From Bacteroidales bacterium UBA5197 (GTDB lineage: Bacteria; Bacteroidota; Bacteroidia; Bacteroidales; Lentimicrobiaceae), in assembly GCA_002412885.1 (NCBI GenBank), contig DHVX01000007.1:1-62327 (forward strand): a DNA stretch of 62,327 nt, written 5' to 3'. The translations under genes and the position numbers were made by a program. Below, piece by piece: positions 8,643-16,556 of the stretch. The notes under the pieces are model-generated. The model saw only the letters and a program-made list of their open reading frames with translations. It had not been told where the DNA came from and searched no databases. Position 1 is the stretch's first letter. Each line of letters opens with the position of its first letter.

Positions 8643-10474
8643 ATTTCATTTCTCCCTTCTTTGGTGCGTTTATTCCATGCATAATAAACCAGGCCTGATA
8701 TCATTAAAAATACCGAGAGAAGCAGCAATCTGGCCATATCAATAAAGAAAACCCGATTGATTACTTTTCCTGTGAAAAGTGTATTGCCTGTATTTACTTC
8801 ATCACCGGGTTTAACCAACAGATAATGTTTTGTAGGACTATACCTGTATTGGCGTGATTGGACAGCCCCGTTTTCACCGGTTTTGGAGACGCTGATAAAG
8901 TGTTTCTTTCTCAACTGATAGGTTGAATCTACAATCCCGGACGATTCAGCATAAAACACATCAGCAAACCACTCCTTATTGGGGCCAATTCCTTTATGCT
9001 GAAGCTGACCAATTATACTTTCGTTATGAAATTCCCATTTGCGGGGATTGAAGTTACTCCAGTCATCGTTTGCCGGCCTGATAAGTGCTCCGGTAAAAAC
9101 AAGGATAAGCACTACCGGAGTAATGTATTTGATGATAAACCGATATATGAGTGGAATTTTAATATCGGCTCCTTCAGTTATTTCGCGCCAGCCTTTTTTA
9201 AGGCCGAAAACCCAGGAGAACAGTACCGCTTCAAGCAGCGCAAAAACCACCAGAGAAACCGTGCCGGCCCAATAGTCATATTCATCAAAAACCCCTTCGG
9301 CAAAAAAGAAAATGGTGGGTAAGCCCAAAAGCATAATTATAGTTCCAAACCCGATTGCAGCTTTTGGCCGCGACCAGTTAAACTCATCCATCATAAAGCC
9401 CATGCCCGGAGTTCCCATGGCAAGGGAGGAAGTTATTCCCGCAAAGAAAAGCAAACCAAAGAAACTGACTCCGGCCAGCGCAGAAAGTATAGGGCCCCAC
9501 TGCTCAAAAAGAAACGGCATGGTGCGGAAACCCAGTCCCAGTCCACCTATTCCGGTAAGTTCAACTACTTTATCAATTCCCAGATAGCCAATAGCGATTG
9601 GAATAATTACTGCACTTCCAAGTACGATCTCAACAAATTCGTTCATCCAACCTGCCGACATTGCATTCAAAGCAATATCGTCGTTCTTTTTCAGATAAGA
9701 AGCATAACACTGAATGGATCCCATCCCTACAGACAAGGTAAAGAAAATCTGACCAGCAGCCGCAAGCCACACTTTTGGATTGGCCAGAGAAGAGTAATCA
9801 GGAGTCCATAAAAAGTTAAGGCCGACCACTCCGTCGTTGATGGCGCCATTTTCGCCGGCTTTCAGGGTTATGCCTTTTATGGCCAGAAAGATACCGAAGA
9901 CAATCAGCATGGGTACGCCGATCTTGGCAACTTTTTCAACGCCGCCACTCAATCCCTTGCTTAATATCCAGGTATTCAGCGCAAGACAAAGCAGAAAAAA
10001 TATAAGTGCTTCGTAAGGTATTCCTGTGGTGGAAGTAGTAACATCAAGATAATTGGTAAAAAAGCCTGCAACTTCCAATTGACTCAGTCCATCGAAAGTG
10101 CCAAAAAGGGAGTGAAAAATATAAGAGATGGTCCAGCTTTCGAGATAACAATAATAGGAAGCAATGGCGATGTTTGAGAAAATACCGAACACCCCGACAT
10201 ACTTCCATATCCATCGCTTATCCATTGAACCCATGATAAATGGGGTGGAATGATGCCCGAATCGCCCTCCGAATCTTCCTGATGACCATTCTATCATCAG
10301 TAAGGGAATTCCAAGAATTAAAAATGAGATGAGATAAGGAATAATGAATGCTCCTCCTCCATTTTGAACAGCCTGTACAGGAAATCTCAGAAAATTACCA
10401 AAACCAACAGCATTTCCGGCCATTGCCAATACCAAACCTACCCTTGAACCCCAGGCTTCTGTGTTTTTTACCAT
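8639..10474 (-). CDS. Sodium-dependent transporter, NSS (SNF) family, MetP-like
   Basis: A 611-residue transporter with about 12 membrane helices. The first helix carries the family signature GNAVGFGNFLRFP and the NGGGAFIIPY motif that follows it; these form the Na+ and substrate sites in LeuT-type transporters. The segment FSLSVGMGSIQCYASY corresponds to the conserved helix-6 region. A hydrophilic stretch of about 90 residues (roughly 480-575) sits before the last helix and is longer than in LeuT. Family members take up amino acids or related compounds with Na+. With the overlapping 47-residue gene it forms a two-gene operon. Methionine or alanine as substrate is only a guess. Confidence 0.9.
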   Translation of the reverse strand: MVKNTEAWGSRVGLVLAMAGNAVGFGNFLRFPVQAVQNGGGAFIIPYLISFLILGIPLLMIEWSSGRFGGRFGHHSTPFIMGSMDKRWIWKYVGVFGIFSNIAIASYYCYLESWTISYIFHSLFGTFDGLSQLEVAGFFTNYLDVTTSTTGIPYEALIFFLLCLALNTWILSKGLSGGVEKVAKIGVPMLIVFGIFLAIKGITLKAGENGAINDGVVGLNFLWTPDYSSLANPKVWLAAAGQIFFTLSVGMGSIQCYASYLKKNDDIALNAMSAGWMNEFVEIVLGSAVIIPIAIGYLGIDKVVELTGIGGLGLGFRTMPFLFEQWGPILSALAGVSFFGLLFFAGITSSLAMGTPGMGFMMDEFNWSRPKAAIGFGTIIMLLGLPTIFFFAEGVFDEYDYWAGTVSLVVFALLEAVLFSWVFGLKKGWREITEGADIKIPLIYRFIIKYITPVVLILVFTGALIRPANDDWSNFNPRKWEFHNESIIGQLQHKGIGPNKEWFADVFYAESSGIVDSTYQLRKKHFISVSKTGENGAVQSRQYRYSPTKHYLLVKPGDEVNTGNTLFTGKVINRVFFIDMARLLLLSVFLMISGLVYYAWNKRTKEGRNEI

Positions 10475-10770
10475 ATTCTTTGTTTTCAGTTTTGTGGTTT
10501 ATGTTCTTCTTCCTGAATTAAAATACAATAATAGAGACACTTATATGCGTAATGACAAAAAATGCAAAGAAACTTCAGCCAAAGTGAACGGTTAAATTTC
10601 AGTCGCTCATTTTATGATTGGCAGCTGCATCAAACACTTCCCATATGCAATATTATGAAAAATGCTTGAATTGACGAAGGTGTCAGAATGAAAATGTTAG
10701 TTATTGTAAAGAAAACATAATTGAATGCGTACAACTTTTTATTTTACCAAAGACAGATTGTCCATTTTAT

Positions 10771-10821
10771 CCTTCGACTCCGCCTGCCTGACTGCGCGGC
10801 AGGCAGGCTCAGGATGACATT
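10771..10821. repeat. Dispersed ccttcgactcc...ctcaggatgaca element with nested palindrome
   Basis: The outer sequence ccttcgactcc...ctcaggatgacatt matches the right arm of the repeat at 48749-48863. Here it is split in the middle by a GC-rich palindrome at 10782-10808 (gcctgcctg and its inverse caggcaggc around an 8-base loop). The result is a palindrome inside a dispersed element, as if one repeat had been inserted in another. Confidence 0.75.
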
Positions 10822-10888
10822 GTAATTAATTGATTGCGAATGCATTAATAAGGATCAACGCTGACCTAACACGAATGTCAGACTGAGT

Positions 10889-10902
10889 CCCGCACGTGCG
10901 GG
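10889..10902. repeat. Perfect 14-base palindrome cccgcacgtgcggg
   Basis: cccgcacgtgcggg is self-complementary over all 14 bases and is preceded by gtcagactgag, which resembles the gtcatcctgag arm of the neighbouring dispersed element. It is probably another relic of the same repeat family rather than an operator. Confidence 0.55.
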
Positions 10903-10920
10903 AATGTGTCTAAACGCTTG

Positions 10921-10982
10921 TTTACCTGCCATCTACGCATTATGCTCATTTTTTTTTGAGTGCAAACTCAGTATGTCAGTGC
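10921..10982 (-). repeat. Dispersed 60-base repeat, copy 1
   Basis: Read on the minus strand, this contains atactgagtttgcactc, an A-run, and then tgagcataatgcgtagatgg. The plus strand at 53745-53806 carries the same string with few changes (atactgagttggcactc, A-run, tgagcataatgcggagatga). The copies lie 43 kb apart in opposite orientation and neither is in a gene. Confidence 0.8.
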
Positions 10983-10997
10983 TATGAAATTTAAAAT

Positions 10998-12266
10998 TTA
11001 TACCCCTTTTCTCAGCAGATAATTTCCAATCCTGCAATCGAGGCACTTTTTTTTATCGCAATAAGCTGATTTGAGTCCAATCAGTGCCTGTGTATTGAAA
11101 GCGGTACTCACATCCATGCCTGACTTCGACCAGTTTTGGGTGATGACATTTTTTTCGCCGGGGAACTGATTGAAAAAATCAAGCGCCCGGTTGCACAAAA
11201 CATCATCGTCAATTGCCCGTCCATAAACAAACATAAACGGCAGCACAGCATTTATCATAAGCAGATTAACGGAATCTTTTCCGAGTGTTTTCTGACGTGG
11301 TGCGACCTCCCTATCAAACATATAATGGGTTTCCCAATAAGGAGAAGTTACAACGCCCAGGAATAATTTCATCAGATCATCGGCAACTGCGCATTCAAGG
11401 ATTCGTGACAATAAACGCTGACTGTGACAAAGCAAATTTGAAAACTGACTCAACCTGATGGTAGGAAAATTAACGGGCCGAAGTCTGAGAAATTTCCACA
11501 AATGCCCTGAAATCGGGATCAGATGGTATTTTTTCCGGAGGAAAGTATATTCATTGAAGAGGTCCTGAGCCCATCGGTCGGTAGCTTCTTCGGTGAGGAG
11601 ACCCGATTGACCAAATACCAGCGCTTCCACCTGAAATGGATTATCGGCATGACGGGCAATGATAGTGTATGGCAGCGATCTGGCAAGCATTTCGAAAGGC
11701 AGGGCATTCACATTAAAGCCAAAACTACGGGCAAGGGTGAAGTAAAGAGCTTCTTCCCAATTGTTTTTACCCAGTTCGAGGAAACCGGAAATAAAATCAG
11801 CTTTTCGCTCCAATCGTTCAATGAGCATTCGTTCCAGCCAGAGAGTGACATCCGGAGCGGGAACTGCAGTAATCTGATTTGCACATGGCACCCACAAACG
11901 GGCATCAATGAAGCTGCGGTATTTAATAAAGAGGTTTTCTTCGAAGAAGCCTTTCATCTCCAGCAAAGGAATCCTGGAATCATGCACCGAAACATCGTTG
12001 TTATAAACTGCATGTAAAACCACATTGTCATAAGCCGGATCATTCTGATGGCCATGTTTCAGCCAGTCGGAGGTGTTGATATGAATTTCAACATTTCCGG
12101 CCCACATGGCCGAACCTATGCGCAGCCGGGCATCTGAAAAGTCAGGACCTGAATTATGATTATGAATGCCAGGAGATAAAATTTCAATTTCCTCTCCCTC
12201 AGAAGTCTGTAATATTCCTTTGAATAACCTGTACTTCCATATGTAATGCAGAAACTCTTCGTTCAT
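10998..12266 (-). CDS. DUF2851 family protein
   Basis: A 422-residue cytoplasmic protein matching the DUF2851 family of Bacteroidota over its full length. It has the N-terminal HYIWKYRLF, the strongly conserved acidic/His block HNHNSGPDFSDARLRI, then WAGNVEIHI and SDWLKHGHQND, and a C-terminal CX5CX2C-like cluster (CDKKKCLDCRIG). The GPDF...D...E pattern resembles a metal-dependent nuclease core (PD-(D/E)XK-like) and the cysteines could hold a metal cluster, but no activity is known to me. It is a single gene with no shared operon. Confidence 0.85.
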   Translation of the reverse strand: MNEEFLHYIWKYRLFKGILQTSEGEEIEILSPGIHNHNSGPDFSDARLRIGSAMWAGNVEIHINTSDWLKHGHQNDPAYDNVVLHAVYNNDVSVHDSRIPLLEMKGFFEENLFIKYRSFIDARLWVPCANQITAVPAPDVTLWLERMLIERLERKADFISGFLELGKNNWEEALYFTLARSFGFNVNALPFEMLARSLPYTIIARHADNPFQVEALVFGQSGLLTEEATDRWAQDLFNEYTFLRKKYHLIPISGHLWKFLRLRPVNFPTIRLSQFSNLLCHSQRLLSRILECAVADDLMKLFLGVVTSPYWETHYMFDREVAPRQKTLGKDSVNLLMINAVLPFMFVYGRAIDDDVLCNRALDFFNQFPGEKNVITQNWSKSGMDVSTAFNTQALIGLKSAYCDKKKCLDCRIGNYLLRKGV

Positions 12267-12410
12267 ACCGGAATTTTCAATAAAAATATAAAAAATGGTG
12301 CAATCGATTGAAAAAATAAGTATATTTGAACAAAAAAGTACCTGAAATCAGGAACAGATATCGGGCGATATAAACTTTAACTTATATTTGCCTCCGCAAA
12401 CAAGGAATTC

Positions 12411-12698
12411 ATGACAAGTGCAGAAACGCTTACCACCGGAATTGAGTACAAGGTAAGAAAGCTTTTGGAAAAGAATAGTGCACTGAAAGCTGAGAACGAA
12501 AAACTGAGTCAGGAAGCAAAAGCGTTGAATGCCAGAATTGAAAACCTGAAGGCGAATCTGAGTGAACTTGAGAATAAATTAATTGTTGTCAAACTGGCGA
12601 AAACACTGAACAAGGAAGAGAGCCGGACAAACGTCAAACTGAAAATTAACGAACTTGTGCGAGACATAGATCGTTGCATTGGACTTTTAAATAAATAA
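12411..12698 (+). CDS. Small coiled-coil protein upstream of zapA (ZapB-like by position)
   Basis: A 95-residue protein that is almost entirely heptad coiled coil (residues 8-65, for example KLLEKNSALKAENEKLSQEA), followed by a short basic helix ending in RDIDRCIGLLNK. It lies 19 bases before zapA and is clearly in the same operon. In Proteobacteria ZapA recruits the small coiled-coil protein ZapB to the division ring. The size and coiled-coil nature here make a ZapB-like partner plausible, though no homology to ZapB is claimed. The ATG at 12411 follows a TATATTTG box at 12383-12390 that could be the minus-7 element. Confidence 0.75.
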   Translation: MTSAETLTTGIEYKVRKLLEKNSALKAENEKLSQEAKALNARIENLKANLSELENKLIVVKLAKTLNKEESRTNVKLKINELVRDIDRCIGLLNK

Positions 12699-12717
12699 CA
12701 AACTGTAAATAACCCTG

Positions 12718-13002
12718 ATGGATGAATTGTCAATAACCGTTGTAATCGCAGACCGGCCATATAAACTCACGATAAGCCGTAGTGAGGAAGAGGCCATCAG
12801 AAAAGCAGCAGCAGCTATTGATGATCAAATTGAAAAATATGCAAGCTACTTTCAGTACAAAGACAAACAGGATCTTCTGGCTATGGTAGCACTGCAGTTT
12901 TCGACGAGTTCCATTGAATTTGAGAACCAGTTAAAGTTTCGCGATCAGGAACTTATGGGCAGGCTCTCCGAAATTGACAAGGTGCTCACAGAATCGTTAT
13001 AA
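12718..13002 (+). CDS. zapA: Cell division protein ZapA
   Basis: A 94-residue protein with the ZapA fold. The N-terminal segment is ITVVIADRPYKLTISRSEEE, then a helix EAIRKAAAAIDDQIEKYA and a C-terminal coiled coil (IEFENQLKFRDQELMGRLSEI). ZapA binds and bundles FtsZ filaments at mid-cell. The length is normal for the family. It follows the coiled-coil gene by 19 bases and precedes the 6S RNA, an order that recalls the zapA-ssrS neighbourhood of enteric bacteria. Confidence 0.9.
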   Translation: MDELSITVVIADRPYKLTISRSEEEAIRKAAAAIDDQIEKYASYFQYKDKQDLLAMVALQFSTSSIEFENQLKFRDQELMGRLSEIDKVLTESL

Positions 13003-13042
13003 AAAAATAGAAGTCATTAAAAGTTCTTTGAAAACATTAAGA

Positions 13043-13243
13043 CATCCCGCATTGCTCCTCAGTTTGTAAACTCAACATTTTCAACTTTGGGGCACACGCT
13101 CAGTATGCGGCCTAGAACAGGCCTTACCCCGGTTTCGGCCGGGTCTCTCTCAGGAGGGCATTGGACGTTCGAAGTCACTGGCAGCCTCATTCATGCAGTT
13201 TTGGGGTTTACCAAAACTCATAGGACAATGCGGGTTTTTTTTG
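13043..13243 (+). ncRNA. ssrS: 6S RNA (RNA polymerase-binding regulatory RNA)
   Basis: A roughly 195-base GC-rich segment in an otherwise AT-rich spacer, closed by a perfect terminal stem: cccgcattg at 13046-13054 pairs with caatgcggg at 13226-13234, followed by a run of eight T (13235-13242) that makes a terminator. Inside are secondary stems (for example ccccggtttcggccgggt near 13130) and a large unpaired region, matching the long rod with central bubble of 6S RNA. 6S RNA mimics an open promoter and holds the housekeeping polymerase in stationary phase. The position downstream of zapA matches its location in Proteobacteria. The 5' end is approximate. Confidence 0.8.
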
Positions 13244-13291
13244 TCCACCCTTCCTCCATTTCAATATACACTAACTAACTTTTATCAAAAA

Positions 13292-14833
13292 ATGGAGACA
13301 TTAATAATTGTTCTGGCTATCGTGGCGGGACTGGTTGCAGGAGTAGTAATCTCTTCAACCATGCTGCGAAAAGCCATTGAGAAGAAAAGTCAACACATCC
13401 TGAAGGATGCTGAAGACAAAGCAGAAATGATCCTTAAGGATAAAAATCTGCAGGCTAAGGAGAAGTTCTTCCAGCTAAAATCAGATTACGAGAACACATA
13501 TCAGGAAAAAAACAAGGAAATATTAAAAAACGAAAACAGACTCAAACAAAAAGAAGCTACACTTTCTCAAAAATTTGAAGAGCTTCAAAGAAAACAGAAA
13601 GAAACAACAATCATTAAAGACAACCTGACTGCCCAGCTTGAATTGCTGAACAAAAAGCAGACAGACCTCGACAAAGCCATCAAGCAACAGGTAGAGCAAC
13701 TCGAAACCATTTCGGGCTTGTCGCCGGAAGCAGCTAAATCGCAACTTATTGAAGCCCTGAAAGATGAAGCCAAGTCAGAAGCTATGGTTCACATCAAGGA
13801 TATAATTGAAGAAGCAAAACTTACCGCAAATACTGAAGCCAAAAAAATCGTTATTGAAACCATTCAGCGCACTGCTGCCGAGCATGCCATTGAAAACAGT
13901 GTTTCAGTATTCAACATCGAAAGCGAAGAAATCAAAGGACGCATCATTGGCCGCGAAGGTCGCAATATACGTACACTTGAAGCCCTTACCGGAATTGAAA
14001 TTGTAATTGATGATTCGCCAGATGCAATTATCCTCTCAGGCTTTGACCCGGTTCGCCGCGAAATTGCACGCCTGTCACTGCATAAACTGGTTACCGATGG
14101 CCGTATCCACCCTGCCCGTATCGAAGAAGTAGTCGCCAAAACCCGCAAACAGATTGAGCAGGAAATCATTGAAACCGGCAAGCGCACCGCGATTGACCTT
14201 GGAATTCATGGGCTGCATCCTGAGCTGATCCGTATGATCGGTAAAATGAAATACCGCTCATCATATGGTCAAAATCTGCTGCAGCACTCCAAAGAAGTTG
14301 CGAACCTTTGCGCCACAATGGCCGCTGAACTTGGTCTCAGTCCTAAAAAAGCCAAACGCGCCGGACTGCTTCATGATATAGGGAAAGTGCCCGACAATGA
14401 ACCGGAATTGCCACATGCAATACTTGGTATGAAACTGGCGGAACGCTACAAAGAACCTGCTGATATTTGCAACGCCATTGGAGCTCACCACGATGAAGTA
14501 GAAATGGAAAGCCTTATTGCACCGATTGTTCAGGTTTGTGATGCCATTTCAGGCGCCCGCCCCGGTGCTCGTCGCGAAGTGGTTGAAGCCTACATTCAGC
14601 GTCTTAACCATCTGGAAGAGCTGGCACTCTCTTACCCCGGTGTAGTGAAAACCTATGCCATTCAGGCAGGCCGAGAACTCAGGGTAATTGTCGGTGCTGA
14701 TAAGGTATCAGATGAAGAAGCCAATAAGATTTCATACGACCTGTCGAAAAAAATACAGGACGAAATGACTTACCCGGGACAAATAAAAATTACCGTAATC
14801 CGCGAAACAAGAGCAATCAGTTTTGCGAAGTAA
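13292..14833 (+). CDS. rny: Ribonuclease Y
   Basis: A 513-residue membrane-anchored endoribonuclease. One N-terminal transmembrane helix (LIIVLAIVAGLVAGVVIS) is followed by a long coiled coil (about 25-170). A KH domain follows (IIGREGRNIRTLEALTG, near 215), then an HD domain with the catalytic pair His361-Asp362 in LLHDIGKVPD, and a C-terminal region ending ITVIRETRAISFAK. RNase Y starts mRNA decay at the inner membrane. The start METLIIV at 13292 gives the normal N-terminus. The frame is open back to 13193, but that part lies in the 6S RNA and its terminator, so it is not coding. Confidence 0.95.
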   Translation: METLIIVLAIVAGLVAGVVISSTMLRKAIEKKSQHILKDAEDKAEMILKDKNLQAKEKFFQLKSDYENTYQEKNKEILKNENRLKQKEATLSQKFEELQRKQKETTIIKDNLTAQLELLNKKQTDLDKAIKQQVEQLETISGLSPEAAKSQLIEALKDEAKSEAMVHIKDIIEEAKLTANTEAKKIVIETIQRTAAEHAIENSVSVFNIESEEIKGRIIGREGRNIRTLEALTGIEIVIDDSPDAIILSGFDPVRREIARLSLHKLVTDGRIHPARIEEVVAKTRKQIEQEIIETGKRTAIDLGIHGLHPELIRMIGKMKYRSSYGQNLLQHSKEVANLCATMAAELGLSPKKAKRAGLLHDIGKVPDNEPELPHAILGMKLAERYKEPADICNAIGAHHDEVEMESLIAPIVQVCDAISGARPGARREVVEAYIQRLNHLEELALSYPGVVKTYAIQAGRELRVIVGADKVSDEEANKISYDLSKKIQDEMTYPGQIKITVIRETRAISFAK

Positions 14834-14850
14834 ATCACTTAAGTCAATAA

Positions 14851-14880
14851 AAAAAGCGTCCTTTTGGGACGCTTTTTTTA
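14851..14880 (+). terminator. Intrinsic terminator of rny
   Basis: aaaaagcgtcc and gggacgcttttt form an 11-bp stem with a tttt loop and run into seven T. It lies 18 bases after the rny stop codon. Confidence 0.92.
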
Positions 14881-14917
14881 TTAGGGACATTTAATAAGGT
14901 GTTATAAGTTCATCACC

Positions 14918-15196
14918 CTACAAAGCAACAATTCCCTCAATTTCAGCTGCCAGTCTGTAGCGTTGAATTACTTCGGCGGCATCCATCATCATTTCCTTTA
15001 TCGTAACAGAGATGAATTTCTCCTTAGATGAATTTCGGCTGGTAAAAATGGAGTCTTCATTAAAGATACTCCGCAGAATTGCATAATCGCGGTTGTTGTT
15101 CAGGATAATAAACTTGAACATATAAACCTTCGGCCATTTTCCTTCATGAGAAAGCTGCGCCTCGAGCCGGTTTAAGAAATCGTCGTGAATTGCCAT
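14918..15196 (-). CDS. DUF493 family protein (YbeD-like)
   Basis: A 92-residue protein with the ferredoxin-like fold of the DUF493/YbeD family, close to the usual length of 90-95. Recognised segments are WPKVYMFKFIILNNN (first strand), the central SSKEKFISVTIKEMM and the end RYRLAAEIEGIVAL. These small proteins are thought to be ACT-like regulatory proteins, and their partner is not known. It is the last gene of the minus-strand run dnaE-trxA-DUF58-DUF493 and is separated from the DUF58 gene by 244 bases of word-array repeats. Confidence 0.75.
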   Translation of the reverse strand: MAIHDDFLNRLEAQLSHEGKWPKVYMFKFIILNNNRDYAILRSIFNEDSIFTSRNSSKEKFISVTIKEMMMDAAEVIQRYRLAAEIEGIVAL

Positions 15197-15199
15197 AAA

Positions 15200-15440
15200 G
15201 GATTTCGGATTTCGGATTTTGGATTTTGGATTTCGGATTTTGGGTTTCGGATTATGGATTTACCTTTGGTGAGCTCCGCTTCGCTTCGGTTCGGATTTCG
15301 GATTTCATCTGACCTCAGACCTCTGACTTCCGACTCCATTTCGGATTTTGGATTTACCTTCGGTGAGCTCCGCTTCCCTTCGGTTCGGATTTCGGATTTC
15401 AGCGTCAGCGTCAACCTCAACCTCAACCTCAACCTCAGCT
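15200..15440. repeat. Composite word array (ggatttcgg words, 51-base core twice, ctcaac words)
   Basis: From 15200 the sequence is a run of ggatttcgg/ggattttgg words. A 51-base core at 15256-15306 (starting ggatttaccttt, centre ggtgagctccgcttcgctt) is repeated at 15350-15400 with two differences. Between them are tctgacctcagacctctgac words, and at 15410-15440 five ctcaac repeats. A third copy of the core is at 20824-20874. The open frames on both strands here are artefacts of the repeats. The last ctcaac words run up to the stop codon of the DUF58 gene, so the array even abuts coding sequence. Confidence 0.88.
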
Positions 15441-16376
15441 TCAATGCATTCTCACCCTTTTAAGCAGATAAGGCAAAAGCACCTGACGATAACCCAAAGC
15501 TATATCAGCTTCGATAAGGTCGATGTGGTACTGTGCGCACTTCATGATAAGTTCAGATTTAAACAACTGCATTTCAGCACGATAACCTTCTCTGACTTCA
15601 TGCGGACGTACTTTAACCTCTTCACCGGTTTCCATATCAATAAAGCGATAAGGTTTATTATCGAAGGCAAAATCGATTTCGTGTTTCTTATCTGTGACAT
15701 GAAACAGGATTACCTCGTGCTTGTTGTGTTTCAGATGCTGAAGTGCCGGAAAAAGCTGACTGCGCGAACCTTCACCATCGAGCATATCGCTGAAAATAAT
15801 TACCAGCGAACGCTTATGAATGTTGTCGGCAATTTCGTGCAAGGATTGGGCTGCTGATGTTGTTTTACCCGTTTTTCCCGATTTGTCGTTGAGTAACTTC
15901 TCAAGCTCGGTATAAAGACGCTTGCTGTGAACCAGATTGGAATGAGCACCGGTGTGAAGGTCAATTTTATCGGTAAAAATGCTCAAGCCTGCGGCATCGC
16001 GCTGACGACGCAGCAGATACATCAGCGCAGCAGCAGAATAGATAGAAAAATTCATTTTATCGGGATCCTCCGGCGTTGGATTATCGTGAAGCGGATAATA
16101 CATAGAAGAAGATCCGTCAATCACAATCTGACAGCGAAGGTTGGTTTCTTCCTCATACCTTTTTACGTACAAACGGTCGGTTCGTCCGAAAAGCTTCCAG
16201 TCGATATTTTTAACCGACTCGCCCTGATTGTAAAGGCGATGTTCGGCAAACTCAACAGAAAAGCCATGAAACGGGCTTTTGTGAAGTCCGGTAATAAACC
16301 CTTCAACCACCTGACGGGCAAGTAGTTCAAGCGGGCTGAATTGATCAAACCTGGATTGGTCTATGGTAATGGGCAC
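15441..16376 (-). CDS. DUF58 domain-containing protein (von Willebrand-like)
   Basis: A 311-residue protein with the DUF58 block GESVKNIDWKLFGRTDRLYVKRYEEE near residue 52. A von Willebrand factor A-like fold follows, with the metal site DGSSSM near residue 90 and a later conserved SDMLDG. DUF58 proteins normally act with MoxR-type AAA+ ATPases that load or mature metal-dependent partners. No moxR is adjacent here, so its partner must be elsewhere. It lies between trxA and the DUF493 gene on the same strand, but with 180-base and 244-base gaps filled by repeats, so co-transcription is uncertain. Confidence 0.85.
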   Translation of the reverse strand: MPITIDQSRFDQFSPLELLARQVVEGFITGLHKSPFHGFSVEFAEHRLYNQGESVKNIDWKLFGRTDRLYVKRYEEETNLRCQIVIDGSSSMYYPLHDNPTPEDPDKMNFSIYSAAALMYLLRRQRDAAGLSIFTDKIDLHTGAHSNLVHSKRLYTELEKLLNDKSGKTGKTTSAAQSLHEIADNIHKRSLVIIFSDMLDGEGSRSQLFPALQHLKHNKHEVILFHVTDKKHEIDFAFDNKPYRFIDMETGEEVKVRPHEVREGYRAEMQLFKSELIMKCAQYHIDLIEADIALGYRQVLLPYLLKRVRMH

Positions 16377-16400
16377 AGGTTTCAGATTTAATAAATAAAA

Positions 16401-16540
16401 TAGGCTGTCTCAAGAGCTAAGCATTGTTTACTTTTCGTTATACTGCTTTCACACAGTCGTTCTAATTAAGCTGACTATCTGAAATTAAACAACAGTCAGA
16501 AAACAGAAACGAAGAATAAACGGCTTTTGAGACAGCCTGT
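16401..16540. repeat. 140-base MITE-like inverted repeat (ggctgtctcaa ends)
   Basis: The left end, ggctgtctcaagag at 16403, and the right end, ending cttttgagacagcc at 16537, are inverse. Pairing continues imperfectly inward (gtttacttttcgtt with its counterpart in the right arm; cagtcg with cagtca) over about 55 bases per arm, leaving a short AT-rich centre. It sits between trxA and the DUF58 gene. It could be a miniature inverted-repeat element or a long two-way terminator. No clear target duplication is seen. Confidence 0.65.
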
Positions 16541-16556
16541 TCATAAAAAAGTTTTA

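Larger units (their letters stand above)
10475..10997. other. 523-base spacer made largely of dispersed repeats
   Basis: Between two minus-strand genes. The upstream half (10475-10740) is AT-rich and presumably holds the NSS promoter, but no box is clear. The other half holds a nested palindrome element (10771-10821), a perfect 14-base palindrome (10889-10902) and a 60-base sequence with a second copy at 53.7 kb. No gene is supported here. Confidence 0.7.

Noticed and set aside
13136..13150. tRNA-like hairpins in the spacer after zapA
   Set aside because: The stems belong to the 6S RNA rod; no anticodon arm or CCA end is present.
13193..13291. Extended N-terminus of the ribonuclease Y gene
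   Set aside because: The added 33 codons lie in the 6S RNA and its terminator. The normal transmembrane N-terminus begins at 13292.
15200..15440. CRISPR array
   Set aside because: Repeats are degenerate, 6-15 bases long and without regular spacers, and no cas gene is near. The same holds for the arrays at 40107 and 20748.
15185..15463. Open frames on both strands in the ggatttcgg array (SDFGFWISDFGF-type and RLRLRLTLTL-type proteins)
   Set aside because: They are translations of the word repeats and have no protein-like composition or start context.
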